A stretch of 64,000 bases of DNA, from contig CAYFGZ010000005.1 in NCBI GenBank assembly GCA_964342575.1, positions 5,708-69,707 on the forward strand, written 5' to 3'. Shown here in pieces: positions 25,293 to 33,420 of the stretch. Under the pieces are notes generated by a model, which was not told the DNA's origin, did not search any database, and worked only from the letters and a program-made list of their open reading frames with translations. Numbering within the stretch: position 1 is the stretch's first letter; every line of letters starts with the position of its first letter. Both the position numbers and the translations under genes were made by a program. This DNA comes from GCA-002701455 sp964342575. Lineage in GTDB: Bacteria > Pseudomonadota > Alphaproteobacteria > Thalassobaculales > Thalassobaculaceae.

Positions 25293-27014
25293 ATGCGTTA
25301 TTCGCAGTACCTTGCACAGACAAACGTTCGCCATAAAACAGTAAGCTATAACTTACTTACGCCGAAGCCGGTGGACGGGAAACCTGATGCTTTGAAACCT
25401 AAAAAGATCGAGATGACGTTTAAGAGTGCCATGGACCTCCTCGGTCCATATAGTTTTACGCGAATAATGGACCAGATTAAGGCGGTGGTTCCATTAGCAC
25501 TGTATTTGGTGCTTTTTCAAGTGCTGGTGCTCAGACAACCTATTGATGCAGCAATATCTTTATGCATAGGCCTTGCTGCTGTAATAGTGGGGCTGGCTGT
25601 TTTTATGGAAGGGCTAAATACTGGCCTTATGCCCTTTGGGAAGATTATAGGGGACAATCTGCCAAAGAAAGCTTCAATGGCTGTCGTCTATGTAATAATT
25701 GGTATCTTGGGCGTTGGCGTTACCTTCGCAGAACCGGCGATTGGAGCTCTTCAGGCTTTTGGGGCTTCGGTCGATGTTAAGAAAGCTCCTTATTTATTTG
25801 AGTTATTGAACAATTGGACTCTTCCACTGGTTTTGATGGTTGGGGCTGGCGTGGGTATTGCAGCTATACTGGGGACAGTTAGGTTTGTGAAGGGTTGGTC
25901 TTTGAAGCCGATGATCTATTTAGCTCTGACCCCTGTTGCGCTTTTATCTCTGTATGCGTGGAGTGATCCTAACCTAGTAAGTATTCTTGGATTAGCCTGG
26001 GACTGTGGGGCTGTAACGACAGGCCCAGTCACTGTTCCGCTGGTTTTATCATTGGGAATAGGTATTGCAAATGCGGCTGGGAAGGGTAATTCGTCACTCT
26101 CTGGCTTCGGTGTTGTAACTTTGGCTTCTTTGTTTCCTATATTGGCAGTATTAATATTATCTGTCTTTGTATCTTTCCAGGTTAGTCCGGAACAAATAAT
26201 ATCGGCTGCAGCTACGGCGAGTACTGCAACTCAGGTAGAGCCAAGTGTATGGGATCAAACGCCGCTTGTGGAAGTAGTGTTGGGCGTGAGGGCTATTCTT
26301 CCCTTAGTGATCTTTTTGATGTTTGTTCTATTTGTCATCTTGAGGTCAACTTTACCAAACAGAATGGTTACGCTCTATGGCCTGACTCTCTCAATCTTGG
26401 GGATGTGTATATTTAATGTTGGATTGACGTACGGGTTAGGGGCTATTGGATCGCAAACAGGTAGTGCCCTCCCAGCGGCGTTTATGCAGCTTCCAATAGT
26501 TGAGCATTCGCCGCATTATCCAGAAATTATTGGTTTCGTCATCTGTGTTGGTTTCGCATTTTTGCTTGGTTTTGGGTCTACATTGGCGGAGCCTGCCCTT
26601 AATGCTCTAGGTTTGACTGTTCAAGAGCTAACCAACGGCGCGTTCAAAAAGTCCATGTTAATGTATAGCGTTGCAACGGGGGTGGCTGTAGGGATAGCGC
26701 TCGGTGTAGCTAAACTAATTTTTCATCTGGATCTTATGATGTTGCTGTTACCGCTGTACGCTATTGGTATCATTATGACAGTTTTGTCGACGGAGGAGTT
26801 TGTCAACGTAGCTTGGGATAGTGCTGGCGTTACTACTGGACCTGTAACTGTGCCTTTAGTTCTTGCTATGGGACTCGGCCTTGGTAATGCGGTTTCGGCA
26901 ATTGAGGGATTTGGTATTCTATCCTTAGCAAGTATATGCCCTATCGTGGCGGTCTTAACCATGGGCTTAGTGATTCAATTTACTCAAAAGACTGCTGTGA
27001 CCGAAGAAAGTTAA
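25293..27014 (+). CDS. DUF1538 membrane protein, duplicated
   Basis: A 573-residue polytopic membrane protein with two tandem DUF1538 domains. The duplicated signature is easy to see: GVGVTFAEPAIGALQAFG plus LAWDCGAVTTGPVTVPLVLS in the first half, and GFGSTLAEPALNALGLT plus VAWDSAGVTTGPVTVPLVLA in the second. The repeated TTGPVTVP elements probably form symmetric membrane re-entrant or pore segments, as in other inverted-repeat transporters (inference). Start at ATG 25293, with GGAG 7 nt upstream; the upstream TTG at 25245 and ATG at 25281 are alternatives. Two PII-like genes follow immediately, so the protein is probably a PII-regulated transporter or channel of unknown cargo. Confidence 0.85.
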   Translation: MRYSQYLAQTNVRHKTVSYNLLTPKPVDGKPDALKPKKIEMTFKSAMDLLGPYSFTRIMDQIKAVVPLALYLVLFQVLVLRQPIDAAISLCIGLAAVIVGLAVFMEGLNTGLMPFGKIIGDNLPKKASMAVVYVIIGILGVGVTFAEPAIGALQAFGASVDVKKAPYLFELLNNWTLPLVLMVGAGVGIAAILGTVRFVKGWSLKPMIYLALTPVALLSLYAWSDPNLVSILGLAWDCGAVTTGPVTVPLVLSLGIGIANAAGKGNSSLSGFGVVTLASLFPILAVLILSVFVSFQVSPEQIISAAATASTATQVEPSVWDQTPLVEVVLGVRAILPLVIFLMFVLFVILRSTLPNRMVTLYGLTLSILGMCIFNVGLTYGLGAIGSQTGSALPAAFMQLPIVEHSPHYPEIIGFVICVGFAFLLGFGSTLAEPALNALGLTVQELTNGAFKKSMLMYSVATGVAVGIALGVAKLIFHLDLMMLLLPLYAIGIIMTVLSTEEFVNVAWDSAGVTTGPVTVPLVLAMGLGLGNAVSAIEGFGILSLASICPIVAVLTMGLVIQFTQKTAVTEES

Positions 27015-27043
27015 TTTTTTAATTAAAAAGTGAGGTACTGGAT

Positions 27044-27400
27044 ATGGCTGGAAGAAATGTAACCTATTTATCCGAAGCAAACTTGATAACCTGCGTTCTT
27101 CAGACAGGACTCGCGGAGGGCGTTTTAGAGGCCGCAAAAAACTGTGGTGCCCAGGGCGCAACAATAAGCTACGCTCGGGGCACAGGTATAAGAGAAAGAA
27201 TGGGGCTTCTTGGTGTAACTATAGACGAACAAAAAGAGGTCATTCGAATTATTGTGTCGGACGAGCAGGCCGACCGAGTATTTGAGGCTATGTATTTAGC
27301 TGGAGGATTAGATACTCCAGGTAAGGGTATAATGTTTATGACTAAACTCGACAGGGTAGCCACTTACATACCAGAATCTGTATTGAAAGAGATTGCATAG
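27044..27400 (+). CDS. PII-family signalling protein, DUF1538-associated
   Basis: A 118-residue PII-fold protein (ferredoxin-like beta-alpha-beta repeats). The C-terminal half, VIRIIVSDEQADRVFEAM followed by GLDTPGKGIMFMTKLDRV, corresponds to the PII B-loop and last strand. The T-loop region (about residues 40-60, YARGTGIRERMGLLGVTIDE) differs from canonical GlnB/GlnK and lacks the uridylylated tyrosine context. PII proteins bind ADP/ATP and an effector and dock on membrane transporters. Placement 29 nt after the DUF1538 gene makes that protein its probable target. GAGG lies 8 nt before ATG. Confidence 0.85.
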   Translation: MAGRNVTYLSEANLITCVLQTGLAEGVLEAAKNCGAQGATISYARGTGIRERMGLLGVTIDEQKEVIRIIVSDEQADRVFEAMYLAGGLDTPGKGIMFMTKLDRVATYIPESVLKEIA

Positions 27401-27410
27401 GAGTCAGAAT

Positions 27411-27710
27411 ATGTCGGTTGAAATAGGCGCTCTCCTGAGCAAAGATTTCGGGCAGGAAGTTCTTGAAAAGATGAATGGTTTTGAAGGTGTAAAAACCATC
27501 ACGGTAGAGTCGGGAAGGTCAAGTGATCTTTTTGAAGAAAAACAATTTGGGGCATTTGGCGAGGCTTCAATTGTAAGCATCATCGCGGACAACGAGCAGA
27601 AAGATAAGATCTTTGATGCCGTATTCGAGTTGTGTGAGTTGCATGGACACCAAAGCGGATTGATTTTTATGACTCCTGAAATTATTAAATCCACTCTTCA
27701 AGCCGATTAA
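27411..27710 (+). CDS. Second PII-like protein, short
   Basis: A 99-residue PII-like protein 10 nt after the first one. It keeps the fold pattern (VLEKMNGFEGVKTITVESGR, then ASIVSIIADNEQKDKIFDAV and HGHQSGLIFMTP) but is shorter and has a different effector-loop region, so it is a paralogue rather than a copy. Start at ATG 27411, with AGGAG 7 nt upstream; the in-frame ATG at 27393 lies inside the preceding gene. The pair may form heterotrimers or separate sensors on the same DUF1538 protein (inference). Confidence 0.75.
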   Translation: MSVEIGALLSKDFGQEVLEKMNGFEGVKTITVESGRSSDLFEEKQFGAFGEASIVSIIADNEQKDKIFDAVFELCELHGHQSGLIFMTPEIIKSTLQAD

Positions 27711-27767
27711 GTAGAATCCAAATGTATTAGCGTACTTAGGTTCTCAATATATTCGAGGTCGGCCAGT

Positions 27768-30056
27768 TCACTTTTCAGTCATAACCCACTCACCACTCCA
27801 GTCTTTCGGAGGTGGTTCCTGCTTAAATAGGTTGCAACGTTCGATATATAGCTTGCTGGGGATATCGGTTTCGTTGGCCGCCAATGCAGCCTCAAAGGAT
27901 TTTATGGCATCGTCAAATTTTCTTGTTCTGTAGTGAGTGAGACCTTCAGTAAAATGCCCTACAACGTCCATCCTCGCTGGGAAAGTTTCATCGTCATGAA
28001 AATCTAGAACTTCGTATATCGACACAGGTTCGGTTTTTCCTTTTACGACTATGCGATCAAGTTCTCTCAATGCGTAGATGCCTTTGAGCTTACTTTGGGT
28101 AAACTCAGAAATTATTATTTGGGCTCCGTACGTTTTACAACTACCCTCTAGCCGCGCAGCCAAATTTACACCGTCCCCTATCATGGTAAAATCCATTCGC
28201 TTGGATGAGCCAATATTACCTGTTACTACATTATCTGTATTAACTCCTACACCCATTCCAACCGGCGGTTTGTCTGCTGCTATACGATTTGCATTCCAGA
28301 TCCGAAGCTCTGAAATCATTGAAATAGCCGACTTTACGGCTGAATCTGCAGCATCTTCGCTGGGAAGAGGAACGCCGAATCCGGCCATCATAGCATCTCC
28401 AATAAATTTATCTAACATGCCTCCTGCATCGGTAATGCATGCCACCATGATTTCAAAATATTCATTCAACATCGAGACTGTATCCTGGGGGCCAAGCGCT
28501 TCGGCAATGGTGGTAAAACTTCTAATATCTGTAAAAAGGACAGTCGCCTCAGCGGCTTTTCCCCCTAGCATGGCTTGTCCATCACCTTCCTCCAGCAGCT
28601 GGTTGGCAAGTTGAGGGTCCATGTACCTCGACATAGTGGATCTCACTCGTTTTTCGCTGGATATATCTTCCACCAAAATCAGAGCGCCAATGTTTTCACC
28701 TTCTCCAGATATCATTGGTTGCATAGAGATATTTGCTGAAACTTGATTTCCTTCACCTGTCACGAGATCTGCATCCTCTAGATCTTCTGTGTCACCTGTT
28801 TCACGTACTTTAGCTACTTGTTCAATTAGCCAACCATTTTTTTTATCCATTACCTCCGACAGCGGTTTACCAAGATTTTTTTCCGCAGATAGCTCGATAA
28901 TTTTTTCAGCCGAAGAATTGATGCTTTTTAGATTGCCCTCTTCATCTACAGTAATAACGCCATTTGACATGCTATGCAGCATAGCTTCATTATAATTCTT
29001 AACAGCTTGCATATCGTTGAACATTTTAGCGTTTTCTAGTCCAACAGAGATCTGTGCGGTAAAAGCTTGTATCCTATTTTCATCTTCCTCCGTAAATGGT
29101 CCCCCTATCTTATTTAGGGCTTGAGTTACACCAATACGTTTGCCTTGCTTATTTAAAATGGGTACACAGAGAACAGACCTGGTGAAAAAGCCGGTTTGTT
29201 TATCAATAGCAGGGTTAAAGCGAAGATCGGCGTAGGCATGAGGTATATTAACGTTTTCTCCCGATTGGAATACGGCACCGGCTATCCCTGCATTATTGGG
29301 CAACCTTATCTCGAATGCTCCAAGACCAGCGCCCACCATGGAAAATAATTCATCAGTTTTTTCATCATTCAAAAAAACCGTTGCTCGCTCTGCGCTGAGC
29401 ATATCCGTTGCTGCGTCAACGACATGATTTAGGAGGCGAGACAGATCCAGCTCGGTAGTTAGTTTTGAAACCAATTCCATGAATTCCGCTTCTCGACGCT
29501 TCTGAGCTTCCATGCGTTCGGTAAGAGCATAAGTATTCAAGGTTGACGCACACTGGGATGCTACCAATTTGATGGCTTCAAGATCACTTTTCGTGAATTT
29601 TCCATTTATTTTATTTAAGACTTGAAGGACTCCTATTGGCGTATCTCCGACTGTGAAGATAGGAACACAGGCCAGACTTTTAGTTTTATAGCCCGTCCTT
29701 TCGTCAACCTCTTGATTAAAGCGATCATCTTTGTAGGGATTATTAACTATTGCGGATTCTGCATTAGTAAATACCCAGCCAGCAACCCCCGATTGCTCGT
29801 CGATTCGGATTTCGCGCGATAGATTACCTAATGCTACTCTCGTATATAGCTGATGAGCTCCTGGATCATGAAGAAACAAACTACCTCGTTCGGCTTCCAG
29901 GGTTGTGGTGACATGTGTTATCAAATATTCCAATATTTCGTCGAAAGAGCCGAGACGCGAAAGATCGCTGGCTATATCGACATTTTGAGTCGTGGGTTGT
30001 TTTGTGTGTTTAGATGCTGCCTTGGACAGGGCATTCTTGTCAGCGGGGGCATTCAT
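27768..30056 (-). CDS. Adenylate cyclase, GAF-GAF-PAS-class III catalytic domain
   Basis: A 762-residue soluble class III cyclase. GAF-A spans about 30-175 and GAF-B about 195-345; the parallel segments RFNQEVDERTGYKTKSL and RFNPAIDKQTGFFTRSV resemble the NKFDE region of cyclic-nucleotide-binding GAF domains. A PAS domain follows (about 355-470), then the catalytic domain (about 500-685) with metal aspartates in VLFTDIRSF and FIGDAMMAGFG, a lysine in LDKFIGD and an aspartate in RMDFTMIGDGVNLAARLEG that specify adenine, and Asn/Arg for the transition state. This order equals cyanobacterial CyaB1/CyaB2. It makes cAMP. AAGGAG precedes the ATG. The upstream coiled-coil gene is 61 nt away. Confidence 0.92.
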   Translation of the reverse strand: MNAPADKNALSKAASKHTKQPTTQNVDIASDLSRLGSFDEILEYLITHVTTTLEAERGSLFLHDPGAHQLYTRVALGNLSREIRIDEQSGVAGWVFTNAESAIVNNPYKDDRFNQEVDERTGYKTKSLACVPIFTVGDTPIGVLQVLNKINGKFTKSDLEAIKLVASQCASTLNTYALTERMEAQKRREAEFMELVSKLTTELDLSRLLNHVVDAATDMLSAERATVFLNDEKTDELFSMVGAGLGAFEIRLPNNAGIAGAVFQSGENVNIPHAYADLRFNPAIDKQTGFFTRSVLCVPILNKQGKRIGVTQALNKIGGPFTEEDENRIQAFTAQISVGLENAKMFNDMQAVKNYNEAMLHSMSNGVITVDEEGNLKSINSSAEKIIELSAEKNLGKPLSEVMDKKNGWLIEQVAKVRETGDTEDLEDADLVTGEGNQVSANISMQPMISGEGENIGALILVEDISSEKRVRSTMSRYMDPQLANQLLEEGDGQAMLGGKAAEATVLFTDIRSFTTIAEALGPQDTVSMLNEYFEIMVACITDAGGMLDKFIGDAMMAGFGVPLPSEDAADSAVKSAISMISELRIWNANRIAADKPPVGMGVGVNTDNVVTGNIGSSKRMDFTMIGDGVNLAARLEGSCKTYGAQIIISEFTQSKLKGIYALRELDRIVVKGKTEPVSIYEVLDFHDDETFPARMDVVGHFTEGLTHYRTRKFDDAIKSFEAALAANETDIPSKLYIERCNLFKQEPPPKDWSGEWVMTEK

Positions 30057-30117
30057 TTAACGACTCCTTCGACGGTTTAGAACTTTTTACTTTCGTCATC
30101 ATCTTCAAAATGGAGAT

Positions 30118-30813
30118 TCAGTCATCCTCTTTGTTTGATTTAAAATTGTTCTCGTAATCAATACGAATAGCGTCCATCGTTTCTCTCAGTGCCTTGACAT
30201 TCGATTCCGCTTCTCTTTGAGCTGTTTCGTGGGCTGCGCGCTCGTTATCAAGCTTTTCCTCATAATCATTTCGCATTTGCTCCATGGTACCTCTTAGCGC
30301 CTGGATGCTGGTTTCTGAGTCCCGTTTAGCTGCATCACCACTAGCACGCTCGTTGTCAAGCTTTTCTTCATAATCATTTCGCATTTGCTCCATGGTGTCT
30401 CTTAGTGCCTGGATGCTAGATTCGGAAGTTCTTTGCGCCCCTCCATGTACAGCGCGTTCGTTGTCTAATTTTTCCTCATAATCGTTGCGCATTTTCTCCA
30501 TAGTATCGCGCAATGCTTGCACATTAACTTCAGATTCCCTTCGCGCTCTTTCGTTGGCGGCACGTTCTCTATCTAGTTTTTCTTCATAATCATTTCGCAG
30601 TTTCTCAAGGTTTTCTCGAAGCGCTTTTATACTTGCCTCAGATTCACGTCTAGTACCGTCGTGCTCTGCTCGAAGATTTTCTAACTTTTCCACAGTATCC
30701 GCGCCGGCAACTTCTAGCTTTTCCCTTAAGGCTACGATTGTATCTTCCAGGAGACGCTTTTCCGCTTCGTTAGAGGCCCGGAGTTTATTTATTTGTTCCT
30801 CTACATCAGTAAT
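30118..30813 (-). CDS. Repetitive coiled-coil protein, apparent AUU start
   Basis: A highly charged, almost wholly helical protein with five 36-residue repeats sharing RNDYEEKLDNERA and SIQALRDTMEQM cores. Conventional calling would start at GTG 30693 (191 residues), but the same frame stays open and heptad-like upstream to a TGA at 30819-30817, adding 40 residues that begin ITDVEEQINKLRASNE. There is no ATG, GTG or TTG in that extension before the GTG, whereas ATT at 30813 lies 7 nt after a GGGAG ribosome site, giving 231 residues. An AUU start is known in infC and pcnB. A 1-nt sequencing error, which would give MKITDVEEQ from ATG 30820, is the alternative. No homologous family recognised; it precedes the cyclase gene. 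Confidence 0.7.
   Translation of the reverse strand: MTDVEEQINKLRASNEAEKRLLEDTIVALREKLEVAGADTVEKLENLRAEHDGTRRESEASIKALRENLEKLRNDYEEKLDRERAANERARRESEVNVQALRDTMEKMRNDYEEKLDNERAVHGGAQRTSESSIQALRDTMEQMRNDYEEKLDNERASGDAAKRDSETSIQALRGTMEQMRNDYEEKLDNERAAHETAQREAESNVKALRETMDAIRIDYENNFKSNKEDD
30166..30705 (-). repeat. Five 108-bp tandem coding repeats
   Basis: Within the coiled-coil gene, units recur at exactly 108 bp (36 codons). For example, the same 25-nt segment beginning TAATCATTTCGC on the plus strand starts at 30263 and again at 30371. Four units are complete and the most 5' one is diverged; identity is highest between the central units. Confidence 0.85.
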
Positions 30814-30881
30814 GTTTCATCTCCCATTCTTGCAGTTCTGGTCAACATTTACCGCAGACTAGAAAGTGATAAAAGCTAAAT

Positions 30882-31526
30882 TTAATTAGCCCGTTTAGCC
30901 GTCTGCCTTGCTTGTTCCATCAAATTATTAGCTGTAATGATACCTTGTGCATTAATATTAAATCCTGCCACCTTCAAAGCGTCTGCGACCCAGGTGTTAC
31001 AGGTATTAAATAAATGAAAATTGCCTGTTCCTTCGTAGAATTGACTAGTCCCTTCTTCATATAGTCCTTTGCCTAATGACCTACCAGCTCCATTAGCATT
31101 CCTTACGAAGCTTCCGTAAATGAAGCGTAGCAAATTACTATAATCTTTGTCCAAAATTTCAAGTTTTAACGTTTCAGCTTTTGAGAAAGCAGCCTCGACT
31201 GGTTTTTTGAATCCATAGACATGCACAACTGATGGCGTCGCAGTAAAAAGGGCTCCTACGGCTATATCCATTGATGGGTCATTTGACTGGTAGAAACGTC
31301 TGTCTCCCCAGCCAATTTCCAGATATTTTGCTTCTGGAAAATCTCTTGTTTCTGGGAGGTTCCGCTTTAAAACATTGTCTACGGGCAGTATGATCCCAAC
31401 GTGCCAACCTGTATTGGCTAGATGTATAGGTTTTTCCTCCGCCAAGGATGTGGAGAGTAGGGCTATAATACAGATAGACTGGGTTAGAAATGGGGTAAAT
31501 AAGTGCATAATAAAAATTCTGGACAT
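30882..31526 (-). CDS. DUF2459 (TIGR02117) family protein
   Basis: A 214-residue protein of the DUF2459 family, beginning with a signal-like hydrophobic stretch (FLTQSICIIALLSTSLAEE), so probably exported or anchored. It then shows the characteristic LANTGWHVGIILPVDN, YLEIGWGDRRFY and, near the C-terminus, HLFNTCNTWVADALKVAGF, in which the Cys and the earlier His could form a papain-like pair. Members are found near urease or stress genes in other bacteria, with no proven reaction. ATG at 31526 is used; TTG at 31529 is slightly better spaced from AGG. It is 68 nt upstream of the coiled-coil gene on the same strand. Confidence 0.75.
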   Translation of the reverse strand: MSRIFIMHLFTPFLTQSICIIALLSTSLAEEKPIHLANTGWHVGIILPVDNVLKRNLPETRDFPEAKYLEIGWGDRRFYQSNDPSMDIAVGALFTATPSVVHVYGFKKPVEAAFSKAETLKLEILDKDYSNLLRFIYGSFVRNANGAGRSLGKGLYEEGTSQFYEGTGNFHLFNTCNTWVADALKVAGFNINAQGIITANNLMEQARQTAKRAN

Positions 31527-31706
31527 CAATCGCTTGACCTGTAGATCGCAGTTTCAAGCGTGAGTATTATCTAATTAAATAATTTTGACCATCAATTCTT
31601 TAATTTACCTTGATGCAATTGTGCTAACAACAAATTTGCGATGGCGGTTTTATTTATTATGGTATTTGTATTTTATGTGAAACTACCTCGAAGGGTGATT
31701 GCCTGT

Positions 31707-31758
31707 CTGGAACAACAACGCAGCCTCGTTGTTAAGTGTTTCACGAATTGTTGTCCAG
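31707..31758 (+). promoter_or_regulatory. Alternative stem-loops in the leader of gor
   Basis: AACAACG (31714-31720) can pair perfectly with CGTTGTT (31727-31733); alternatively CTGGAACAACAA (31707-31718) pairs with TTGTTGTCCAG (31748-31758), with one bulged A. The two helices use the same bases, so they exclude each other. They lie 60-110 nt before the gor start. Function unproven. Confidence 0.3.
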
Positions 31759-31817
31759 AAGTACGGGAACACCTAACGGGTTATAGTGAAATTGAAATGG
31801 TTTAAAAGGTAATTAAT

Positions 31818-33173
31818 ATGTCTAAGTATGATTATGATTTGATAACGCTTGGAGCTGGGTCGGGTGGGGTCAGGGCCAGCAGGTTAGCGGGTGCTTATGG
31901 TGCTAAGGTAGCAGTAGTAGAAGAATTGAGAGAGGGTGGTACGTGTGTTTTGCGGGGCTGTGTGCCAAAAAAATTACTCGTCTACGGAAGCCATGTGGCG
32001 GAGGAAATTGCAGACGCGGCAGGTTATGGTTGGGCAATTGGAAATGTAACCCATAATTGGGAGACTCTGATTAATGCAAAAAATCTAGAACTGGATAGAT
32101 TGCACGACATTTATGTTAGTCTCCTAGAAAATGTTGGCGTTGAGCGATTTCATGGTCGTGGAGTACTGATTGACAAACATACTGTCGCAATTGGAACAAA
32201 AAACATAACCGCGGAACGCATTTTGATAGCGGTTGGTGGGTGGCCAAGCATGCCTACTATCCCAGGAATAGAGCATACAATAAGCTCTAATGAAGCACTG
32301 GATTTAAGATCACTTCCCCGTCGAATAGTGATTGTTGGATCGGGCTATATAGCTGTCGAGTTCGCTGGAATTTTTAATGGATTTGGTTCTCATGTAGACC
32401 TTATATTTCGAGCAGATAAAGTTCTAAGGGGCTTTGATGAAGATATGAGATTGGCTATGACGGATGAAATGAAGAAAAAAGGGATTAATATTATATCGCA
32501 ATGCTTGCCAAGCAGCATTGATCCGTTAGATGGTGCTTATCGGATAAACCTATCTAATAAGACGAAGATCGAAGCAGATCAGGTCATGTATGCCACGGGT
32601 CGTGCTCCAAACACAAAGGGATTGGGGCTTGAGGAAATAGGGGTAAAAATGTCTGAAAATGGAGCCATAATGGTTGATGAAAGGAATAGGTCTAGCGTGG
32701 ACAGTATTTTTGCGGTTGGAGATGTTACTGACCGCAAAAATTTGACGCCTGTAGCGATAGCGGAGGCTCGAGCTTTTTCTGAAACATTTTATAATAATAA
32801 TCCCATGACGATGGACTACAATGATATTCCTTGTGCCGTATTTAGCCAACCACCAATTGCGTCAGTTGGTTTTACTGAGCAAGAGGCAAAGAAGCAGATA
32901 GGAGAAGTTGATATCTATGTTTCCGGATTCCGTCCTATGAAATATACAATGACACATAATACCGAACGTGGATTTCAAAAATTGATAGTGGATCGCAAGA
33001 CGCAGCGCGTTGTTGGAGCACATATGATGGGAGTAGATGCTCCAGAAATAATCCAGGGTATTGGTATTGCATTAAAGAAGAACGCTACCAAGGCTGATTT
33101 TGACGCGACTATTGGAATACATCCCACCGCTGCTGAAGAGTTTGTCACAATGCGCCAAATCCGAGCGGATTGA
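31818..33173 (+). CDS. gor: Glutathione-disulfide reductase
   Basis: A 451-residue FAD/NADPH disulfide reductase. The FAD motif is LGAGSGGVRASRLAG, the redox-active disulfide is GGTCVLRGCVPKKLLVYGSH (the two Cys of CVxxxC near residues 43 and 48), the NADPH motif is VIVGSGYIAVEFAGIFNGFG, and the catalytic His-Glu pair lies in IGIHPTAAEEFVTMR. The sequence around the active site is that of glutathione reductase rather than mercuric or dihydrolipoyl enzymes. It reduces GSSG and so keeps the cytoplasm reduced. AAAGG lies upstream of the ATG, and a 288-nt leader region with competing hairpins precedes it. Confidence 0.95.
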   Translation: MSKYDYDLITLGAGSGGVRASRLAGAYGAKVAVVEELREGGTCVLRGCVPKKLLVYGSHVAEEIADAAGYGWAIGNVTHNWETLINAKNLELDRLHDIYVSLLENVGVERFHGRGVLIDKHTVAIGTKNITAERILIAVGGWPSMPTIPGIEHTISSNEALDLRSLPRRIVIVGSGYIAVEFAGIFNGFGSHVDLIFRADKVLRGFDEDMRLAMTDEMKKKGINIISQCLPSSIDPLDGAYRINLSNKTKIEADQVMYATGRAPNTKGLGLEEIGVKMSENGAIMVDERNRSSVDSIFAVGDVTDRKNLTPVAIAEARAFSETFYNNNPMTMDYNDIPCAVFSQPPIASVGFTEQEAKKQIGEVDIYVSGFRPMKYTMTHNTERGFQKLIVDRKTQRVVGAHMMGVDAPEIIQGIGIALKKNATKADFDATIGIHPTAAEEFVTMRQIRAD

Positions 33174-33234
33174 GCAAGATGCAAAATGATATTGCCATTG
33201 AGCCATTTTTATTGCGCGAAAATAGAGACCAGAT

Positions 33235-33420
33235 GTGAATTTATTTGCATATATAAAAAATGGAAATATAGAAGCCATAAAAACAGACCACGAATATAAA
33301 ATAGTTCTGGAGGCTATAGACGCGATGATTGAAGCGGAGCCTGGGTCGCCAGAATGGGATAGGCTCGAATTACTTTCCTTGCTTGTCAGCGCTTATGAAA
33401 AAAAATCTTTAACCAATTAA
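33235..33420 (+). CDS. HigA-like antitoxin N-terminal domain without HTH
   Basis: A 61-residue protein that corresponds to the N-terminal dimerisation region of HigA-type antitoxin/regulators: HEYKIVLEAIDAMIEAEPGS then DRLELLSLLVSAYEKK match the recurrent pattern in which two helices precede a helix-turn-helix. The reading ends at TAA before any DNA-binding domain, so the protein is either a truncated remnant or a free-standing small dimerisation domain. No toxin gene adjoins. GTG start with a weak ribosome site; its stop lies inside the 3' end of the convergent oxidase gene. Similarity is by recognition of the pattern. Confidence 0.5.
   Translation: MNLFAYIKNGNIEAIKTDHEYKIVLEAIDAMIEAEPGSPEWDRLELLSLLVSAYEKKSLTN

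Noticed and set aside
30118..30693. GTG 30693 as the start of the coiled-coil protein
   Set aside because: The same frame continues upstream with clear coiled-coil coding, and no ribosome site was noted before this GTG.
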